Assembly (NCBI GenBank): GCA_030146605.1
Contig: JASLBO010000441.1
Span: 1-5,338, forward strand
Source of the DNA: Sphingomonas sp.
GTDB lineage: Bacteria; Pseudomonadota; Alphaproteobacteria; Sphingomonadales; Sphingomonadaceae
Reading direction: 5' to 3'
DNA: 5,338 bases
Shown here: positions 5,070-5,338 of the stretch, in pieces
Layout of the letters: every line of letters starts with the position of its first letter
Numbering within the stretch: position 1 is the stretch's first letter
Translations under genes and position numbers: made by a program
The notes under the pieces: model-generated
The model's database searches: none
What the model saw: the letters and a program-made list of their open reading frames with translations, nothing else
What the model was told of the DNA's origin: nothing

Positions 5070-5338
5070 CTAGAACAGTTCCCAATGCGTTTCCGGATCG
5101 GCGTCGCCGGTCGCGAGGAACCAGGTGATCGCGCGATGCGCCTCGACTGCGGACACGAACCGCTCGGCCGGAAGCTCGATGCGCTCGCCGCCCCACCAGA
5201 TCAGGCCCGGCCCCGGCCCCGCAGGCGCCGACGCAGTGGCATAGATCCGGCTGCGATCGGTGAACTCGAGCAACAGATAATAACCGAGCGCTGGATCGAG
5301 CGAGAGGAACAGCGTCTGGTCGATCTGCCCCACACGAT
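5070..5338 (-). CDS. Imm1-like small protein, probably cut by the window edge
   Basis: The open frame ends at TAG 5070 and continues to the right edge. A GTG at 5333 would give 87 residues, but no ribosome binding site can be seen so close to the edge and the frame stays open before it, so the real N-terminus may lie outside. The sequence starts with a hydrophobic strand pair (LFLSLD, YYLLLEF), followed by GLIWWGGERIELPAERFVS and then AHRAITWFLATGDADPETHW. The last part follows the pattern of the Imm1 immunity family, where a helix leads into FL-x-TG-x-x-P-x-x-x-W near the C-terminus. Imm1 proteins usually neutralise secreted polymorphic toxins. No toxin gene is visible, and 265 bases separate it from the RiPP operon on the same strand, so a functional link is open. 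Family call is from pattern only. Confidence 0.6.
   Translation of the reverse strand, partial: RVGQIDQTLFLSLDPALGYYLLLEFTDRSRIYATASAPAGPGPGLIWWGGERIELPAERFVSAVEAHRAITWFLATGDADPETHWELF

Noticed and set aside
4930..5196. Minus-strand open frame of 88 codons overlapping the Imm1-like gene
   Set aside because: Its first half is an Arg-rich shadow of the Imm1-like frame and ATG 5196 has no ribosome binding site. Only the 3' part is kept, as a low-interest finding.

Overview
The window is GC-rich and read almost entirely from the minus strand. Gene density, short spacers, GTG/ATG starts and strong purine-rich ribosome binding sites point to a high-GC proteobacterium. An alphaproteobacterium such as a sphingomonad is my best guess, but no taxonomic marker is present. 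All genes below are on the minus strand, so the order of transcription is from high to low coordinates.

The core is a compact gene set that looks like a biosynthetic operon for a ribosomally made, post-translationally modified peptide (RiPP). In order of transcription it holds: a radical SAM/SPASM peptide maturase with an N-terminal PqqD-like domain (4804-3311); a LpxL/HtrB-type acyltransferase-like protein carrying an extra C-terminal PqqD-like domain (3282-1963); a 45-residue precursor peptide with an acidic leader and a short core built on a tandem GRC-N/GRC-D repeat (1867-1730); a membrane-embedded M50 zinc metalloprotease with an N-terminal PqqD-like segment (1623-325); and the 5' part of a further gene, also with a RiPP-recognition-like N-terminus, which runs off the left edge (317-1). 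Upstream, at the right edge, is the end of a small Imm1-like protein (5338-5070), separated from the operon by a 265-base AT-richer gap that probably holds the operon promoter.

Proposed working model (inference): the leader of the precursor is bound by the PqqD-like domains of several enzymes; the radical SAM enzyme installs a crosslink or other C-H modification at the Cys/Asn/Asp/Arg-rich core; the acyltransferase-like protein may add an acyl chain or bind an acyl donor; and the M50 protease removes the leader in the inner membrane. No ABC transporter is visible, but the operon continues beyond the left edge. The precursor is bracketed by inverted repeats: two upstream, and one 5 bases after its stop codon. 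This fits separate control of the small peptide gene inside the operon. A 13-bp near-palindrome occurs upstream of both the radical SAM gene and the precursor gene and could be a shared operator.

The least usual points are the acyltransferase fold fused to a leader-binding domain, with its HX4(D/E) catalytic pair altered to H-X4-R, and the very small duplicated core containing CNGRC. Neither matches a RiPP class I can name with certainty.
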